This document shows positions 1-9,113 of a stretch of DNA of 64,000 bases, piece by piece; positions within the stretch are counted from its first letter, which is position 1; the number at the start of each line of letters is the position of its first letter. The position numbers and the translations under genes were made by a program. The notes under the pieces were generated by a model. That model did not search any database. It was given only the letters and a program-made list of their open reading frames with translations, and had not been told where the DNA came from. Source of the DNA: CAZYSK01 sp964649415 (GTDB taxonomy: Bacteria; Chloroflexota; Anaerolineae; B4-G1); assembly GCA_964649415.1 (NCBI GenBank), contig CAZYSK010000004.1, positions 85,507 to 149,506 of the forward strand, given 5' to 3'.

Positions 1-1
1 T

Positions 2-577
2 TGTAGTGCGGGCTGGGCCGAGCCGGACGGGTATAACTGGGACGCGGATGAGCGGACGCCACCGCCGGACAAGGAGACGCATCCGGTTGTGCTCGTCAGT
101 CGGCAGGATGCGCAGGCATACGCCGCCTGGGCCGGCAAGCGCTTGCCTACCGAGGCGGAGTGGGAGCGGGCTGCGCGGGGCGCCGATGGCCGTCGCTGGC
201 CGTGGGGGGATGAGTTCGGCGGCGGTCGCTGCAATACCAGGGAGAGCGACATAGGCGGCACCAGTCCTGTAGGCCAGTACTCGCCGGCGGGTGACAGCCC
301 TGAGGGGGTTGGGGACATGGTGGGCAATGTATGGGAGTGGACGACCAGTCTGTTCCGCCCGTATCCCTACGATGCCGACGATGGACGAGAAAGCCAGGAG
401 GCGAACGGCTGGCGTGTCCTTCGTGGTGGCTCGTGGCGGAATGATCTAGACCGGGCGCGCTGCACAGCCCGCCTCGATGGGGACTTCTTGTTCTTCAACA
501 ACGTGGGATTTCGCTGTGCCGTGTCGGCTGAGGATGTCGCCTCGGCCCAGCAGGGCGGACCGCGCGTGGAGGAGTAG
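2..577 (+). CDS. SUMF1/formylglycine-generating-enzyme-like domain protein, 5'-truncated by the window edge
   Basis: The reading frame is open from base 2 with no start, so the N-terminal part lies outside the window. The visible 191 residues carry the classic C-terminal half of a SUMF1/FGE-sulfatase fold: a HPVV..VS..DAQAYAAW segment, KRLPTEAEWERAARG, PWGDEF, a VGNVWEWT motif and RVLRGGSW followed by GFRCA at the end. Family members are C-type-lectin-like folds that either oxidise a sulfatase Cys to formylglycine or serve as non-catalytic domains in kinases and secreted proteins. Which applies cannot be judged without the N-terminus. It ends 6 bp before a convergent small membrane-protein gene. 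Confidence 0.9.
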   Translation, partial: CSAGWAEPDGYNWDADERTPPPDKETHPVVLVSRQDAQAYAAWAGKRLPTEAEWERAARGADGRRWPWGDEFGGGRCNTRESDIGGTSPVGQYSPAGDSPEGVGDMVGNVWEWTTSLFRPYPYDADDGRESQEANGWRVLRGGSWRNDLDRARCTARLDGDFLFFNNVGFRCAVSAEDVASAQQGGPRVEE

Positions 578-582
578 CCGCT

Positions 583-849
583 CTACGAGCGTTGCTCCAA
601 CCAGCGGTAGGCCAGGTATCCCGACAGTGCGCCGAAGACCAGGTTCTGAGCCGGCCAGATAAAGCACCATACGCCCAATGTGCTGACGGTCAGTGCCAGG
701 CCGATGATCCAGTCCAATAGCCAGTAACTGATCAGTAGCAGGACACCCATCGCTGGCCTACCAGCGTAAATCCAGCCAACGCCCAGAAAGCCGAAGAACC
801 CACCCACGACCTCCAGCAGCAGTGCTATGAAGGGATCTTGTCTGCGCAT
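583..849 (-). CDS. Small TM2-like membrane protein (88 aa)
   Basis: I start it at the ATG overlapping the stop of the upstream gene by one base (TAATG), which suggests translational coupling; the frame could extend 9 codons further upstream. The protein begins MRRQDPF and has about three hydrophobic stretches, with a GFFGFLGVGWIYAGR segment followed by further helices. This resembles TM2-domain proteins (short loop between two membrane helices). Function is unknown. It pairs with the adjacent DUF4870-like membrane protein in a two-gene unit. Confidence 0.65.
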   Translation of the reverse strand: MRRQDPFIALLLEVVGGFFGFLGVGWIYAGRPAMGVLLLISYWLLDWIIGLALTVSTLGVWCFIWPAQNLVFGALSGYLAYRWLEQRS

Positions 850-1388
850 TACAGTTTTGCCTCCCGTTCCAACCATTCACCGATCGCCCAGTAGTGGAAA
901 TTGCGTCCCTGGTAGACCTGGTATCCGGCATACAGCCCGTAGCCGAGCCAGGCGAAGGGGATACCGACCAGTACCAGCACCATCAGCAACGTGAGTGACA
1001 GGGCAAACGGGATGAGGAGCACGCCGATCAGTACCGCCGAAAGCAAACCGCTCACGGTCCAGGCCAGTGTCACGCAGGCCACCGACGTTGCTACGAGGAT
1101 CAGATAGAGCAGCACCCCGATAGCCTGATACACGAAGGACTGGAGCGCGTGAAAGGCCACGAAGCGCGATTTCCGCCGGTAGCCGAAATACATTGTCAGC
1201 GGGATAGCTAGACCGACCAGCGCGCCGACACCGCCTGCCACTCCCAGCACCAGGGTCAGCAGGGCGCTGGCGTGTGCCAGCATTGCCGCTGTCCAGTCGT
1301 CAGTCGGCGGTCGCACCACCTCGCTGACCGTGCTTGCCTCATCTTCCATTCCCTCGACGTTTTCTTCAAATCCCATTCTGCTTCCCAC
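849..1388 (-). CDS. DUF4870-like membrane protein (179 aa)
   Basis: GTG start chosen because a perfect AGGAGG (1400-1395) sits 6 bp upstream; a downstream ATG (1376) and an upstream extension are possible. An acidic N-terminal tail is followed by a TDDWTAAMLAHASALLTLV segment and at least three hydrophobic helices, with YRRKSRFVAFHALQSF in the middle; FHALQ-type motifs typify DUF4870. The end is YQVYQGRNFHYWAIGEWLE, again DUF4870-like. Such proteins are of unknown function in the inner membrane. Divergent from the small gene at 1467, with 78 bp between starts. Confidence 0.75.
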   Translation of the reverse strand: MGSRMGFEENVEGMEDEASTVSEVVRPPTDDWTAAMLAHASALLTLVLGVAGGVGALVGLAIPLTMYFGYRRKSRFVAFHALQSFVYQAIGVLLYLILVATSVACVTLAWTVSGLLSAVLIGVLLIPFALSLTLLMVLVLVGIPFAWLGYGLYAGYQVYQGRNFHYWAIGEWLEREAKL

Positions 1389-1429
1389 TTCTTGCCTCCT
1401 GCCTCCAATACGCACCGCTCTCTCCAGAG

Positions 1430-1457
1430 TTGCACCCTTACTTGGCTGTGCTATAAT
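1430..1457 (+). promoter_or_regulatory. Sigma70-type promoter giving a near-leaderless transcript
   Basis: TTGCAC (1430-1435), 16-bp spacer, TATAAT (1452-1457). The ATG of the next gene is at 1467, so the expected transcript start lies within about 4 bases of the start codon. Confidence 0.7.
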
Positions 1458-1466
1458 GTGCGCGTC

Positions 1467-1664
1467 ATGGTCACCAAGCGGCAACTTGGCATAATGGTTA
1501 TCGTATGTGGCTTGCTCGGCGTGCTTGGCCCTGCGGTGGTGGATGTCCTCGGCGCCGGTCAGTGGAGTGGATTTGGCCCATTGCAGCTTCTGGTGACCGG
1601 CCTTGCCGTCGTGGCTATTGCTGTGGGGGGCATCCTGGTCTGTCTGGGTGATCGCCCGGCCTAG
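1467..1664 (+). CDS. Small two-helix membrane protein (65 aa)
   Basis: ATG at 1467, just after a consensus promoter, so the mRNA is probably leaderless; I see no Shine-Dalgarno site. The peptide has a short basic start (MVTKRQ), two hydrophobic helices (residues about 8-28 and 39-60) and a short tail ending GDRPA. I do not recognise a family. The promoter position and the two clean helices are the reasons for calling it real. The following glycosyltransferase starts 33 bp later and may be co-transcribed. Confidence 0.6.
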   Translation: MVTKRQLGIMVIVCGLLGVLGPAVVDVLGAGQWSGFGPLQLLVTGLAVVAIAVGGILVCLGDRPA

Positions 1665-1697
1665 TCATCCAGTTCGTCAGTCAACCAACGAATCCCT

Positions 1698-3308
1698 ATG
1701 CCTCCCTTCCGAATTCCTAAGTCACTTCTTGCAGTTCTGGCGGCGCTCGTCCTCCTGGCATACGTCGGCTACCTGGTCGTGTACGTCGTGTATGCGGTTG
1801 AGCTCTTTCAATGGCCTTTCGACTACGATCAGGGGGAGGGCTTTGAATTGTACGACGCCGTGCTGTATAGCCGTGGCGAGTGGCCGTACCGGGACAATGC
1901 GACCTACCCGTTCTACGCTTCCAACTACCCGCCGCTGTTCCATCTGCTCATTGTGCCGCTGTTGCCTGTCTTCGGCTCGCAACTGATCGCCGGCAGGCTG
2001 GTCTCCTTCGCTGCGACACTCGTCACCGGCGCGACGATCTTCGTGCTCGTGCGCCGCAAGGCCGGTGGGTGGTTCATTCCCCTCGTCTCTGGGTTGGCCT
2101 ATCTGGCCTCCAACTACGTATATCAGATCGGCCCACTGTGTCGGATGCACATGACGATGGTGATGTTCGAGGCATTGGCCATCGCCTTCGTCTCCGAGTT
2201 CGAAGACCCCCGGCACGGCACGCGCAATCTCTTGCTCGGCTTGCTAATGCTTGTCTGCGCCGGATACACGAAACAGATGGCTGTGTTCACCGTCGCCGCA
2301 GCCCTGTTCTACGTCTTTCTGCGCGACGTCAAGCGGGCGCTCGTCGCCGGTGTAGTGCTGGCCGCCGTCGCGGGTTTGATCTTCTGGCTTCTGAACGTCG
2401 CGACCGGGGGACAGTGGTGGATCAACGTCATCCAGGCCAACGTCAACGAGTTTGACTATCGCCAGACGGTCTTCCTCTTCGGGCAGTGGTTCCGCCTGCA
2501 CACCGTCTTCATACTGCTGGCTGCGGCGTACTTGATCTACGAGCTGTTCTGGGATCGGCTGTCGGCCTATTCGCTGTGGTTCTTCTTCTCGTTGGGGGCT
2601 GGTGCGTTGAGCGGCAAGTGGGGTGCGGGCTTCGGCTACTTCACCACCGCTGTGGCTGCCGCTTGCTTGGCCTCTGGTCTGGCGTTGGGCCGCCTCTTGA
2701 AGGCGAGTTCCGCATCGCAGCGTGTGCGCAGCAGGCCGTGGGCCACGGGCCACGCGCTCCTTCCGCTCCTCATCCCGTTGCTCTACCTCCTGCAGGCGCC
2801 GCGTATGCTCCATATGCCTACTTCTGGCCCGGTTTTCGGCCCGCTGGCGCGCGCATTTGGGGTCTCCGGTGAGCTGGTTGAGGGCGACTGTGCGACCTTC
2901 CAGTACTACGACGCGATGGGGTATACGCAACTGGGGCATTTGCTCGTAGCCGATGACTACGCCGCTGGCGAGGAGATCCTCAACTACGTCCGCACGTCGG
3001 ATGGTCCTGTCCTCAGCGAGGAGGCTATGTTCAGCCTGCTGGCCGGGGAGCCTGTCGTCACCAATCCGACACAGTTGCTTAATCTCTACAACAACGGCCT
3101 GCTGGATACAGCGGAGATCGTAGACCGCATCAACCGACAGGAGTTCGGCCTGGTGATCTTCCGGGCTCAGTTCTATCCGCCCCCGGTGCTGAACGCCATC
3201 GGGCAGAACTACCAGCCTGTGGAGCACCTATGTATGAACGGGTTCTACTACCACGTTCTGTGGCCACGTCGCCGGTTTGCCGGCATCTCGGGTCTGTCGG
3301 GTGAATGA
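1698..3308 (+). CDS. GT-C type membrane glycosyltransferase (GT39/ArnT-like), 536 aa
   Basis: Polytopic protein: an N-terminal helix, then a first external loop with FDYDQGEGFELYDAVLYSRG and YPFYASNYPPLFHLL. An acidic DYDQGE in loop 1 followed by a PP motif is the expected catalytic region of dolichyl-/polyprenyl-phosphate-sugar transferases (PMT/ArnT superfamily). About ten hydrophobic segments follow, then a roughly 150-residue soluble C-terminal domain (YDAMGYTQLGHLLVADDYAAG onward). It would transfer a sugar from a lipid carrier at the outer face of the membrane; the acceptor is unknown. The start ATG has no strong ribosome site. Confidence 0.8.
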   Translation: MPPFRIPKSLLAVLAALVLLAYVGYLVVYVVYAVELFQWPFDYDQGEGFELYDAVLYSRGEWPYRDNATYPFYASNYPPLFHLLIVPLLPVFGSQLIAGRLVSFAATLVTGATIFVLVRRKAGGWFIPLVSGLAYLASNYVYQIGPLCRMHMTMVMFEALAIAFVSEFEDPRHGTRNLLLGLLMLVCAGYTKQMAVFTVAAALFYVFLRDVKRALVAGVVLAAVAGLIFWLLNVATGGQWWINVIQANVNEFDYRQTVFLFGQWFRLHTVFILLAAAYLIYELFWDRLSAYSLWFFFSLGAGALSGKWGAGFGYFTTAVAAACLASGLALGRLLKASSASQRVRSRPWATGHALLPLLIPLLYLLQAPRMLHMPTSGPVFGPLARAFGVSGELVEGDCATFQYYDAMGYTQLGHLLVADDYAAGEEILNYVRTSDGPVLSEEAMFSLLAGEPVVTNPTQLLNLYNNGLLDTAEIVDRINRQEFGLVIFRAQFYPPPVLNAIGQNYQPVEHLCMNGFYYHVLWPRRRFAGISGLSGE

Positions 3309-3456
3309 TCTGGCCTGAGGACCCCGATAAATCCGGGCGTCCGATGGATGGCTGCCCGACCAAGCCTGGGGCTATGGCGAGGTGAACCGAGATGTGCGAG
3401 CAAGGATGCTGCGGATTGTTCCAATCCGAGCGGTCCAACCAAGGCAGGTGATTGAG

Positions 3457-3933
3457 ATGAAGGGGAATACACGTGCGGGGCTATGCCCAATCTGCGGAGC
3501 GCCCTGCGGGCCGGACGATCTTCGATGCTCCTCCTGTGGGACGGATCTGCTGCGCAAGTGTCCTGCCTGCGGTGCGCTGAATCCGTCGGACGCGCGCCAG
3601 TGCATAGCGTGTGGGCAGGAGCTTGAGATCTTGGACTCCCTCTTTGCCCGCATCACAGGCTCGCGGGCGGATTGGCTGCGCGAGGCACGCGAGGAATCGG
3701 AGGCGATCAAGTCACAGGAAGAGGAGGCTTCGCAGTCCAGGCTGGCGGATATGTGGGCTGTTGAGGAACGCCGGCGCGAGGCTCTGGCGCAGGCGCGAGC
3801 CGAGCGAGACCGGCAGCAGCGTATCCTCGTCACAGTTGCGGTCTCCATTTTCGCCCTGATTCTCCTTGGCCTACTCGTCGCGCTGGTGGTCACGGTCGGC
3901 CGGATGCTCACCCCGTATGGCTTGCCCTTCTGA
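3457..3933 (+). CDS. Double zinc-ribbon protein with C-terminal membrane anchor (158 aa)
   Basis: Starts at MKGNTRAG; in-frame upstream GTG (3382) and ATG (3406) are possible but weaker. Residues about 10-55 hold two zinc ribbons: CPICG...CSSCG and CPACG...CIACG. A charged Glu/Arg-rich, probably coiled-coil stretch (about 70-120) leads to one transmembrane helix (VAVSIFALILLGLLVALVV). The soluble ribbons would face the cytoplasm. Function is unknown; zinc-ribbon plus helix proteins are common, poorly characterised bacterial membrane adaptors. It lies between two membrane glycosyltransferases on the same strand, 12 bp from the next start. Confidence 0.75.
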   Translation: MKGNTRAGLCPICGAPCGPDDLRCSSCGTDLLRKCPACGALNPSDARQCIACGQELEILDSLFARITGSRADWLREAREESEAIKSQEEEASQSRLADMWAVEERRREALAQARAERDRQQRILVTVAVSIFALILLGLLVALVVTVGRMLTPYGLPF

Positions 3934-3945
3934 AGGGAACCCGTC

Positions 3946-5394
3946 TTGAGACCCCGGCGGACGACATCCCCGCTGCACCGCGTGTGGCTCTCCCGTACGC
4001 TGTGCGTGTTCGTCGCGTGTCTTGTCCTCTACGGGGTGACCGCTGGCGTCTCGTTGGGCCGCCATTCGCTGGCTCCCCACTTCATTTACCTGGCTGAGTC
4101 ACTGCTCCGTGGTCGCCTCGACCTGATCCACGTCCCCGCTCCGCCGTACGACTTGACAGGTTTCGAGGGGCGCTGGTACGTCTCGTTTCCACCGCTCCCC
4201 GCGCTGCTGATGTTGCCGGCAGTTGCGATCCGTGGCCTGGACGTCTCAGACATCGCCTTCAGTGTCGTTCTGGGCGCACTGGGCGTGTCGCTCTTCTACG
4301 CGGTGCTTGTGCGACAGGAGGCGGGGGGATGGGGAGGATGCAGCCAGCCAAGTGCGAGGGTCTGGCTGTGCGTGCTTCTGGGTTTGGGAACCCCGCTGTG
4401 GTACTGTGCAGCCCTGGGTTCTGTGTGGTACACGGCCCACGTCGCAGCTGTCGTCTGCTTGTGCCTGTACGCGCGGGAGGTTATGGGACGCAACCGGCCC
4501 GCTCTGGCCGGGTTCTGGCTGGGAATGGGGTTTCTGGCCCGTGCCCCCGTGCTGTTGGCCTTTCCGCTGAGCGTGGTCCCCGGCCTCCGAAGTGCCCGGG
4601 GGCGTCGGGAAACTGTGCGCTTCTTGCTCTCATTTGCTCTAGGTGTGGCGCCGGCATTGCTGGGACAGATGGCCTACAACTGGGCTCGCTTTGACCATCC
4701 CCTGGAATTCGGCTATCGCTGGATGAACAGCCCTGGTATGCTGCTCGAACGCCAGGCGACGTGGGGACAGTTCAGCCTCCATTTCTTGCCGGAGAATCTG
4801 TACACACTGCTTATCCGGCCTCCGCTTGTTTCGTTTCATCCCATACGCGTTGAGCCCGACCCATGGGGGATGGGGCTTCTCTTCACCTGCCCGGCGCTTC
4901 TGCTGGCGTTGCCGTGGGAGGGCGTCGCTCGGTCCCTGCGGCGCTTCTCAGCGCGTGCAAGGGAGTACCATGGAGGGGAGAAATACACGATGAAGAGCTG
5001 CCCCCCCGAGGTCCACGCGGCCCCGCCGGAGCTGTCGTGCACCGGCAAGAGCGAGCGAGGATGCTCGCGATCCCAAACGGCGGAGGCGCGCGCGCTGCGG
5101 CTTGGGCTGTTGCTCTCTATCGCGCTCGTGATGTTGCCTTCGCTGCTGTATTTCAACACGGGGTCCTATCAGTTCGGGTATCGCTTCGCTTTGGATTGGA
5201 TACCGCTGGGCGCGCTGTGGATTGCGCTGAAGGCGGGCAGTCGGTTGCCCTGGTGGGGCAGGGTGCTCGTCGTCGCTGGCGTATTGACGCACCTTTGGGG
5301 CGTTTTGTGGATGTACCCCAACTTCAACGGCCAGCCCTGGTACGCTCAATATGCCCACTTGCTACAGCCGCTTGTAGGGATGATAGGGCGCTGA
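3946..5394 (+). CDS. GT-C-like polytopic membrane protein, probable glycosyltransferase (482 aa)
   Basis: TTG start with GAAGGGA 8 bp upstream. The first helix (CVFVACLVLYGVTAGVSL) is followed by a loop with FEGRWYVSFPPLPALLMLP, the PP-containing loop typical of GT-C enzymes, then about nine more helices. A long polar insertion (residues about 345-385, SARAREYHGGEKYTMKSC to SQTAEARAL) interrupts the membrane region. That insertion looks unstructured and could be cytoplasmic. I infer a lipid-linked-sugar transferase by analogy with the gene at 1698. The clear catalytic Asp pair is less obvious here, so the exact activity is uncertain. Confidence 0.65.
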   Translation: MRPRRTTSPLHRVWLSRTLCVFVACLVLYGVTAGVSLGRHSLAPHFIYLAESLLRGRLDLIHVPAPPYDLTGFEGRWYVSFPPLPALLMLPAVAIRGLDVSDIAFSVVLGALGVSLFYAVLVRQEAGGWGGCSQPSARVWLCVLLGLGTPLWYCAALGSVWYTAHVAAVVCLCLYAREVMGRNRPALAGFWLGMGFLARAPVLLAFPLSVVPGLRSARGRRETVRFLLSFALGVAPALLGQMAYNWARFDHPLEFGYRWMNSPGMLLERQATWGQFSLHFLPENLYTLLIRPPLVSFHPIRVEPDPWGMGLLFTCPALLLALPWEGVARSLRRFSARAREYHGGEKYTMKSCPPEVHAAPPELSCTGKSERGCSRSQTAEARALRLGLLLSIALVMLPSLLYFNTGSYQFGYRFALDWIPLGALWIALKAGSRLPWWGRVLVVAGVLTHLWGVLWMYPNFNGQPWYAQYAHLLQPLVGMIGR

Positions 5395-5398
5395 CTAA

Positions 5399-5427
5399 TT
5401 GACGTTGCCCGACGATAGGTCTATAAT
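5399..5427 (+). promoter_or_regulatory. Consensus sigma70 promoter for the degV-family gene
   Basis: TTGACG (5399-5404), 17-bp spacer, TATAAT (5422-5427). A TTG within the -35 box opens a longer reading frame, but the promoter shows that frame start is not used. Confidence 0.85.
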
Positions 5428-5458
5428 GGCAACAAGCTACAGAAAGGTAGGTCCTGGC

Positions 5459-6310
5459 ATGATCGGCGTTCTCACAGACACAAGTGCTAGCATCCCAGAG
5501 AGAATGGTCCGCGAGTTGGGGATTGAGCTGGTACCGTACTATATCCATCGCGGGCTGGAAACGCTGCGCGACATGGTGGACGTCAAGCCGGCAGAGTTCG
5601 CGGATTGGTTGAGGGGAGCGGCCAAGCTGCCCACGACGTCTAACCCCGGCCCTGGTGACTATCTGCTGGGCCTGCGGCGTCTCGCCGGGCGCGTCAAGGC
5701 AATCGTCGTGCTCACCATGACTTCGAAAGGGAGCGGTGCATACCAGGCTTGCCTCGCTGCCGTGGACCTGTTCCAGCAGCAGTCTCCCGACGTTCGGGTG
5801 GAGGTGGTCGATACACTCCAAGTGGCCATGTCACAGGGGTGGGCTGCCATCGAAGCCGCCAGGGCGGCATTGGCCGGGCTCAATCTGGACGCCGTCGTCC
5901 GCAGAGCCCGCGACGTAGCCGATAGAGGCGTGATGATCCAGACCGCTGACACGTTGCGCTATCTGTACATGGGGGGGCGCATCGGCATGGCCAAGCACTT
6001 GGTCGGCTCGCTTCTGCGCATCAAGCCCTTGATTGGGATGCAGGATGGGGTCATCGTCGCGCTGGGGACGGCCCGCGGCCGTAACAAAGCCTATTCTCGG
6101 ATGGCCGACTTGATCCAACAGCGGGTTGGGGAGGGGGCGCGCATCAAGGTCGCCTTCACCCACGCGGCTGCGTATGATCAGTTGCAGCGCCTGAGAGAGA
6201 TCACCGCGTCCCGCTTCGAGTGTGTGGAGACCATCGTGACCGATCTATCCCCCGCTCTCATCGTCCACTCAGGACCCGGGACGGTAGGGGTCAGCTTCGT
6301 CCCGGCGTAG
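5459..6310 (+). CDS. DegV family (FakB-like) fatty-acid-binding protein (283 aa)
   Basis: ATG at 5459 follows AAAGGTAGG and lies about 25 bases downstream of the predicted transcript start. The protein opens MIGVLTDTSASIP, the D-T/S-S/T lipid-head-group binding loop of DegV proteins; TSNPGPGDY, TMTSKGSGAYQAC and a Gly-Gly-Arg-Ile segment (YLYMGGRIG) followed by LLRIKPLIGMQDG complete the signature. Family members bind a long-chain fatty acid and, where FakA is present, hand it to that kinase for acyl-phosphate formation. No fakA is seen in the window. Length is normal for the family. Confidence 0.93.
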   Translation: MIGVLTDTSASIPERMVRELGIELVPYYIHRGLETLRDMVDVKPAEFADWLRGAAKLPTTSNPGPGDYLLGLRRLAGRVKAIVVLTMTSKGSGAYQACLAAVDLFQQQSPDVRVEVVDTLQVAMSQGWAAIEAARAALAGLNLDAVVRRARDVADRGVMIQTADTLRYLYMGGRIGMAKHLVGSLLRIKPLIGMQDGVIVALGTARGRNKAYSRMADLIQQRVGEGARIKVAFTHAAAYDQLQRLREITASRFECVETIVTDLSPALIVHSGPGTVGVSFVPA

Positions 6311-6344
6311 TTGTCTGGCGCGAGAATTCTCCCGGGTTTCGCAG

Positions 6345-8867
6345 TCACGCGACGTCTTCCGCGTTGGCGTCGCCCCTGCGAGCCTGGCTGACAGTCTCCT
6401 TGATCTTCTCCTCACCTGAGCCGCCCTCGGTGGCCTGCCGCTCGAAACTCAGGCCATCCTCTCCGGCGTCCACGATGACCAGGTCGTTCCGCTCGAAATC
6501 ACCACGCAGCAACTGGACACTCAGCGGGCTTTCCACGTGCCGTTGCAGGGCGCGGCGCAGCGGTCGAGCCCCGAACTGCGGGTCGAATCCCTCTCGGGCC
6601 AGCCATTGGCGGGCTTTGGGAGTCAGTTCTACCTCCAGCCCTTGTTCCGCCATTCGGTCGGCGATCTCGCTCATCTGCAGACCCACGATTTGCTCCACAT
6701 CCTCGACCGTGAGATCGTTGAATATGATGATCTCGTCGACGCGGTTGAGGAACTCAGGCCGGAAGGTTTTCTTCAACGCCTTCTCAATCTCGCGTTGGTT
6801 CTCATCCATACTATTGCCGTTCTCGCCGGCCCGCATGAAGCCCAATGTGCCACCCTTGCGCACGTATTCGGTTCCCACGTTCGATGTCATGATCACGACT
6901 GTGTTCCGAAAGTCCACAGTGCGCCCCTGTCCATCGGTCAGTCGTCCGTCGTCCAGAATCTGTAGCAGTGCGTTCCACACGTCCGGATGGGCTTTCTCGA
7001 TCTCATCGAACAAGATGACCCGGTAGGGACGTCGTCGCACCGCCTCGGTCAACTGACCGCCCTGCTCGTAGCCGACGTAGCCAGGTGGCGCGCCGAAGAG
7101 TCGACTGACTGTGTGGTGCTCCCGATACTCGCTCATGTCAATGCGCAAGAGGGCATCCTCGTCGTCGAAAAGAAACCATGCCAGCGCCTTGCACAGCTCG
7201 GTCTTGCCCACGCCTGAGGAGCCCAGGAAGATGAAGCTCCCAACGGGACGTGTCGGGTCCTTGAGGCCTGATCGGGCACGGCGGATGGCATCGGATACGG
7301 CGGCAACTGCCTCATCCTGCCCGATGATGCGCTGGTGCAGGGCCTCCTCCATACGCAGCAGTTTCTCTGCTTCCGTCTCCAGCATCTGCGCGACCGGGAT
7401 ACCGGTCCAACTGGCCACGACATCGGCGATGTCCTGCTCCTCGATGGTCTCGTCGAGTTGGTGTTCTTGCTGCCAGATCTCGCGGTGAAGGTTGAACTCC
7501 GCCTGGAGATTGATGCGCTCTGTCTTGAGCTCCGCCGCTCGCTTGTAGTCTTCCAGTGCGCTGGCGGCCTCTATCTCGGTCTGGAGCCGTTGCAGTTCTG
7601 ACTGCTCATCCTTCAATCCGGGCGGCAGTGTATAGAGCGCGACTCGCAGCTTAGCCGCTGCCTCGTCCATCAGGTCAATCGCCTTGTCGGGCAGGTGGCG
7701 GTCCGTGACGTAGCGATGTGAGAGGCGCGCCGCAGCCACGATGGCCTCGTCGGAGATGCTTACCTTGTGATGAGCTTCGTACCGGTCGCGCAACCCCTGC
7801 AGCATCTTGATGGTCTCGTCGACGGTCGGTTCCTCGACAAACACCGGGGCAAAGCGGCGCTCCAGTGCGCCGTCGCGCTCGATGTACTGGCGGTACTCGT
7901 CAAGCGTCGTCGCTCCGATGCACTGCAGTTCGCCCCGGGCCAGCGCGGGTTTCATCATGCTGGACGCGTCGAGCGCCCCCATGCCAGATCCTGCGCCGAC
8001 GACGTTGTGGAGTTCGTCAATGAACAGGATGATCTCGCCTTCCGAGCGTTGGATCTCGTTGATGGCGCCCTTTAACCGTTCCTCGAACTCCCCGCGAAAG
8101 CGAGAGCCGGCGACCATTGCGGCCAGATCGAGTTGCACGACCCGTTTGCCCATCAGTATCTCCGGCACGTCGTCGTTGGCGATTTTCTGGGCCAGGCCCT
8201 CCACGATCGCGGTCTTTCCTACCCCTGCCTCTCCGATGAGGACAGGGTTGTTCTTCGTGCGGCGGCACAGAATCTGGATCACGCGCAGGATTTCGCCGTC
8301 CCGTCCGATCACCGGGTCCAGTTTGGCCTCACGCGCCATCTTCGTCAGGTCGCGAGAGTACTTTTCCAGGGTGCGGTACCGCGTCTCAGCCCGCCGATCG
8401 GTCACGCGTTGCCCCCCGCGGACTTTCTTGATCGCGTCGTAGATGCGCTCTTTTGTCACGCCGCTCTCGCGCAGGATGCGGGCCACAGGGGTGCTGCGTT
8501 CACCGGCGATGGCCAGAAAGATGTGCTCCGTTGATATGTAGTCGTCCTTGAGCCGGTTTGCCTCGTCATTGGCTAGATCGAGCACGCGCTTCACCCTTGG
8601 GGTGATGAAAACCTGGCCCACGCCGCCGCCGCCGTAGATGCCGGCCTTGGGACTGGCCCGCAGAACGTCGTCCAGGCGCTGTTGTATCTGCTCCACATCC
8701 ACGCCGAGCTGCTCTAGAATCTGTGGAATCACCCCCTCCGGCTGTTCCAGCAGCGCCAGCAGGAGGTGCTCAACGTCAATCTGTGTGTGTCCGTAGCGCG
8801 ACATCGCCTCGACTGCTCGTTGGGCGGCGTCCTGTGCGCGCTCGGTAAACCGGTCTAGTCTCATCAT
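6345..8867 (-). CDS. clpC: ClpC-type AAA+ unfoldase, ATP-binding subunit of Clp protease (840 aa)
   Basis: Hsp100 protein with an N-terminal double Clp-N domain (RFTERAQDAAQRAVEAM), a first AAA module with Walker A GEAGVGKT (about residues 212-219), a short middle domain carrying a UVR-like motif (ASALEDYKRAAELKTERINL, about 431-455), and a second AAA module with GSSGVGKT (about 547-554) and FDEIEKAHPDVWNALLQILDDG. The short middle domain with UVR identifies ClpC rather than ClpB. It unfolds substrates and feeds them to ClpP, which is not in the window. GGAGAG lies upstream of the ATG pair at 8867/8864; transcription probably starts near 9049, leaving a 180-base leader. Confidence 0.95.
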   Translation of the reverse strand: MMRLDRFTERAQDAAQRAVEAMSRYGHTQIDVEHLLLALLEQPEGVIPQILEQLGVDVEQIQQRLDDVLRASPKAGIYGGGGVGQVFITPRVKRVLDLANDEANRLKDDYISTEHIFLAIAGERSTPVARILRESGVTKERIYDAIKKVRGGQRVTDRRAETRYRTLEKYSRDLTKMAREAKLDPVIGRDGEILRVIQILCRRTKNNPVLIGEAGVGKTAIVEGLAQKIANDDVPEILMGKRVVQLDLAAMVAGSRFRGEFEERLKGAINEIQRSEGEIILFIDELHNVVGAGSGMGALDASSMMKPALARGELQCIGATTLDEYRQYIERDGALERRFAPVFVEEPTVDETIKMLQGLRDRYEAHHKVSISDEAIVAAARLSHRYVTDRHLPDKAIDLMDEAAAKLRVALYTLPPGLKDEQSELQRLQTEIEAASALEDYKRAAELKTERINLQAEFNLHREIWQQEHQLDETIEEQDIADVVASWTGIPVAQMLETEAEKLLRMEEALHQRIIGQDEAVAAVSDAIRRARSGLKDPTRPVGSFIFLGSSGVGKTELCKALAWFLFDDEDALLRIDMSEYREHHTVSRLFGAPPGYVGYEQGGQLTEAVRRRPYRVILFDEIEKAHPDVWNALLQILDDGRLTDGQGRTVDFRNTVVIMTSNVGTEYVRKGGTLGFMRAGENGNSMDENQREIEKALKKTFRPEFLNRVDEIIIFNDLTVEDVEQIVGLQMSEIADRMAEQGLEVELTPKARQWLAREGFDPQFGARPLRRALQRHVESPLSVQLLRGDFERNDLVIVDAGEDGLSFERQATEGGSGEEKIKETVSQARRGDANAEDVA

Positions 8868-9055
8868 TGGTCCGATACTCTCCTAAACGTTACCCCATAG
8901 CCGTCAGGCGGGGTAGTCTGTCTGATTGTTGCTGATTGGGTCTTGGTATGAGAATATGATACAACGCAGGTGATGATCGCCCTGAGTGCCCGAGCAGGGT
9001 TTGCCTGGATCTGGCCGGGCGGCTGCCTTGTCATCGATGAGGCTCTGCCAGGACG

Positions 9056-9084
9056 ATTATACCGCACATTCTGTGACCAGACAA
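9056..9084 (-). promoter_or_regulatory. clpC promoter
   Basis: On the minus strand TTGTCT (9084-9079), 17-bp spacer, TATAAT (9061-9056). Confidence 0.7.
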
Positions 9085-9113
9085 AAACGGTTTGTTCTGT
9101 GTCATTCAAGACT

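Noticed and set aside
5399..5458. N-terminal extension of the DegV gene from TTG at 5399
   Set aside because: The TTG is part of a consensus -35 box and the -10 lies at 5422-5427, inside the extension; the ATG at 5459 has a ribosome site.
8930..9010. HrcA-CIRCE element before clpC
   Set aside because: Only half-sites (GAGTGC) are present; the required inverted repeat with a 9-bp spacer is not.
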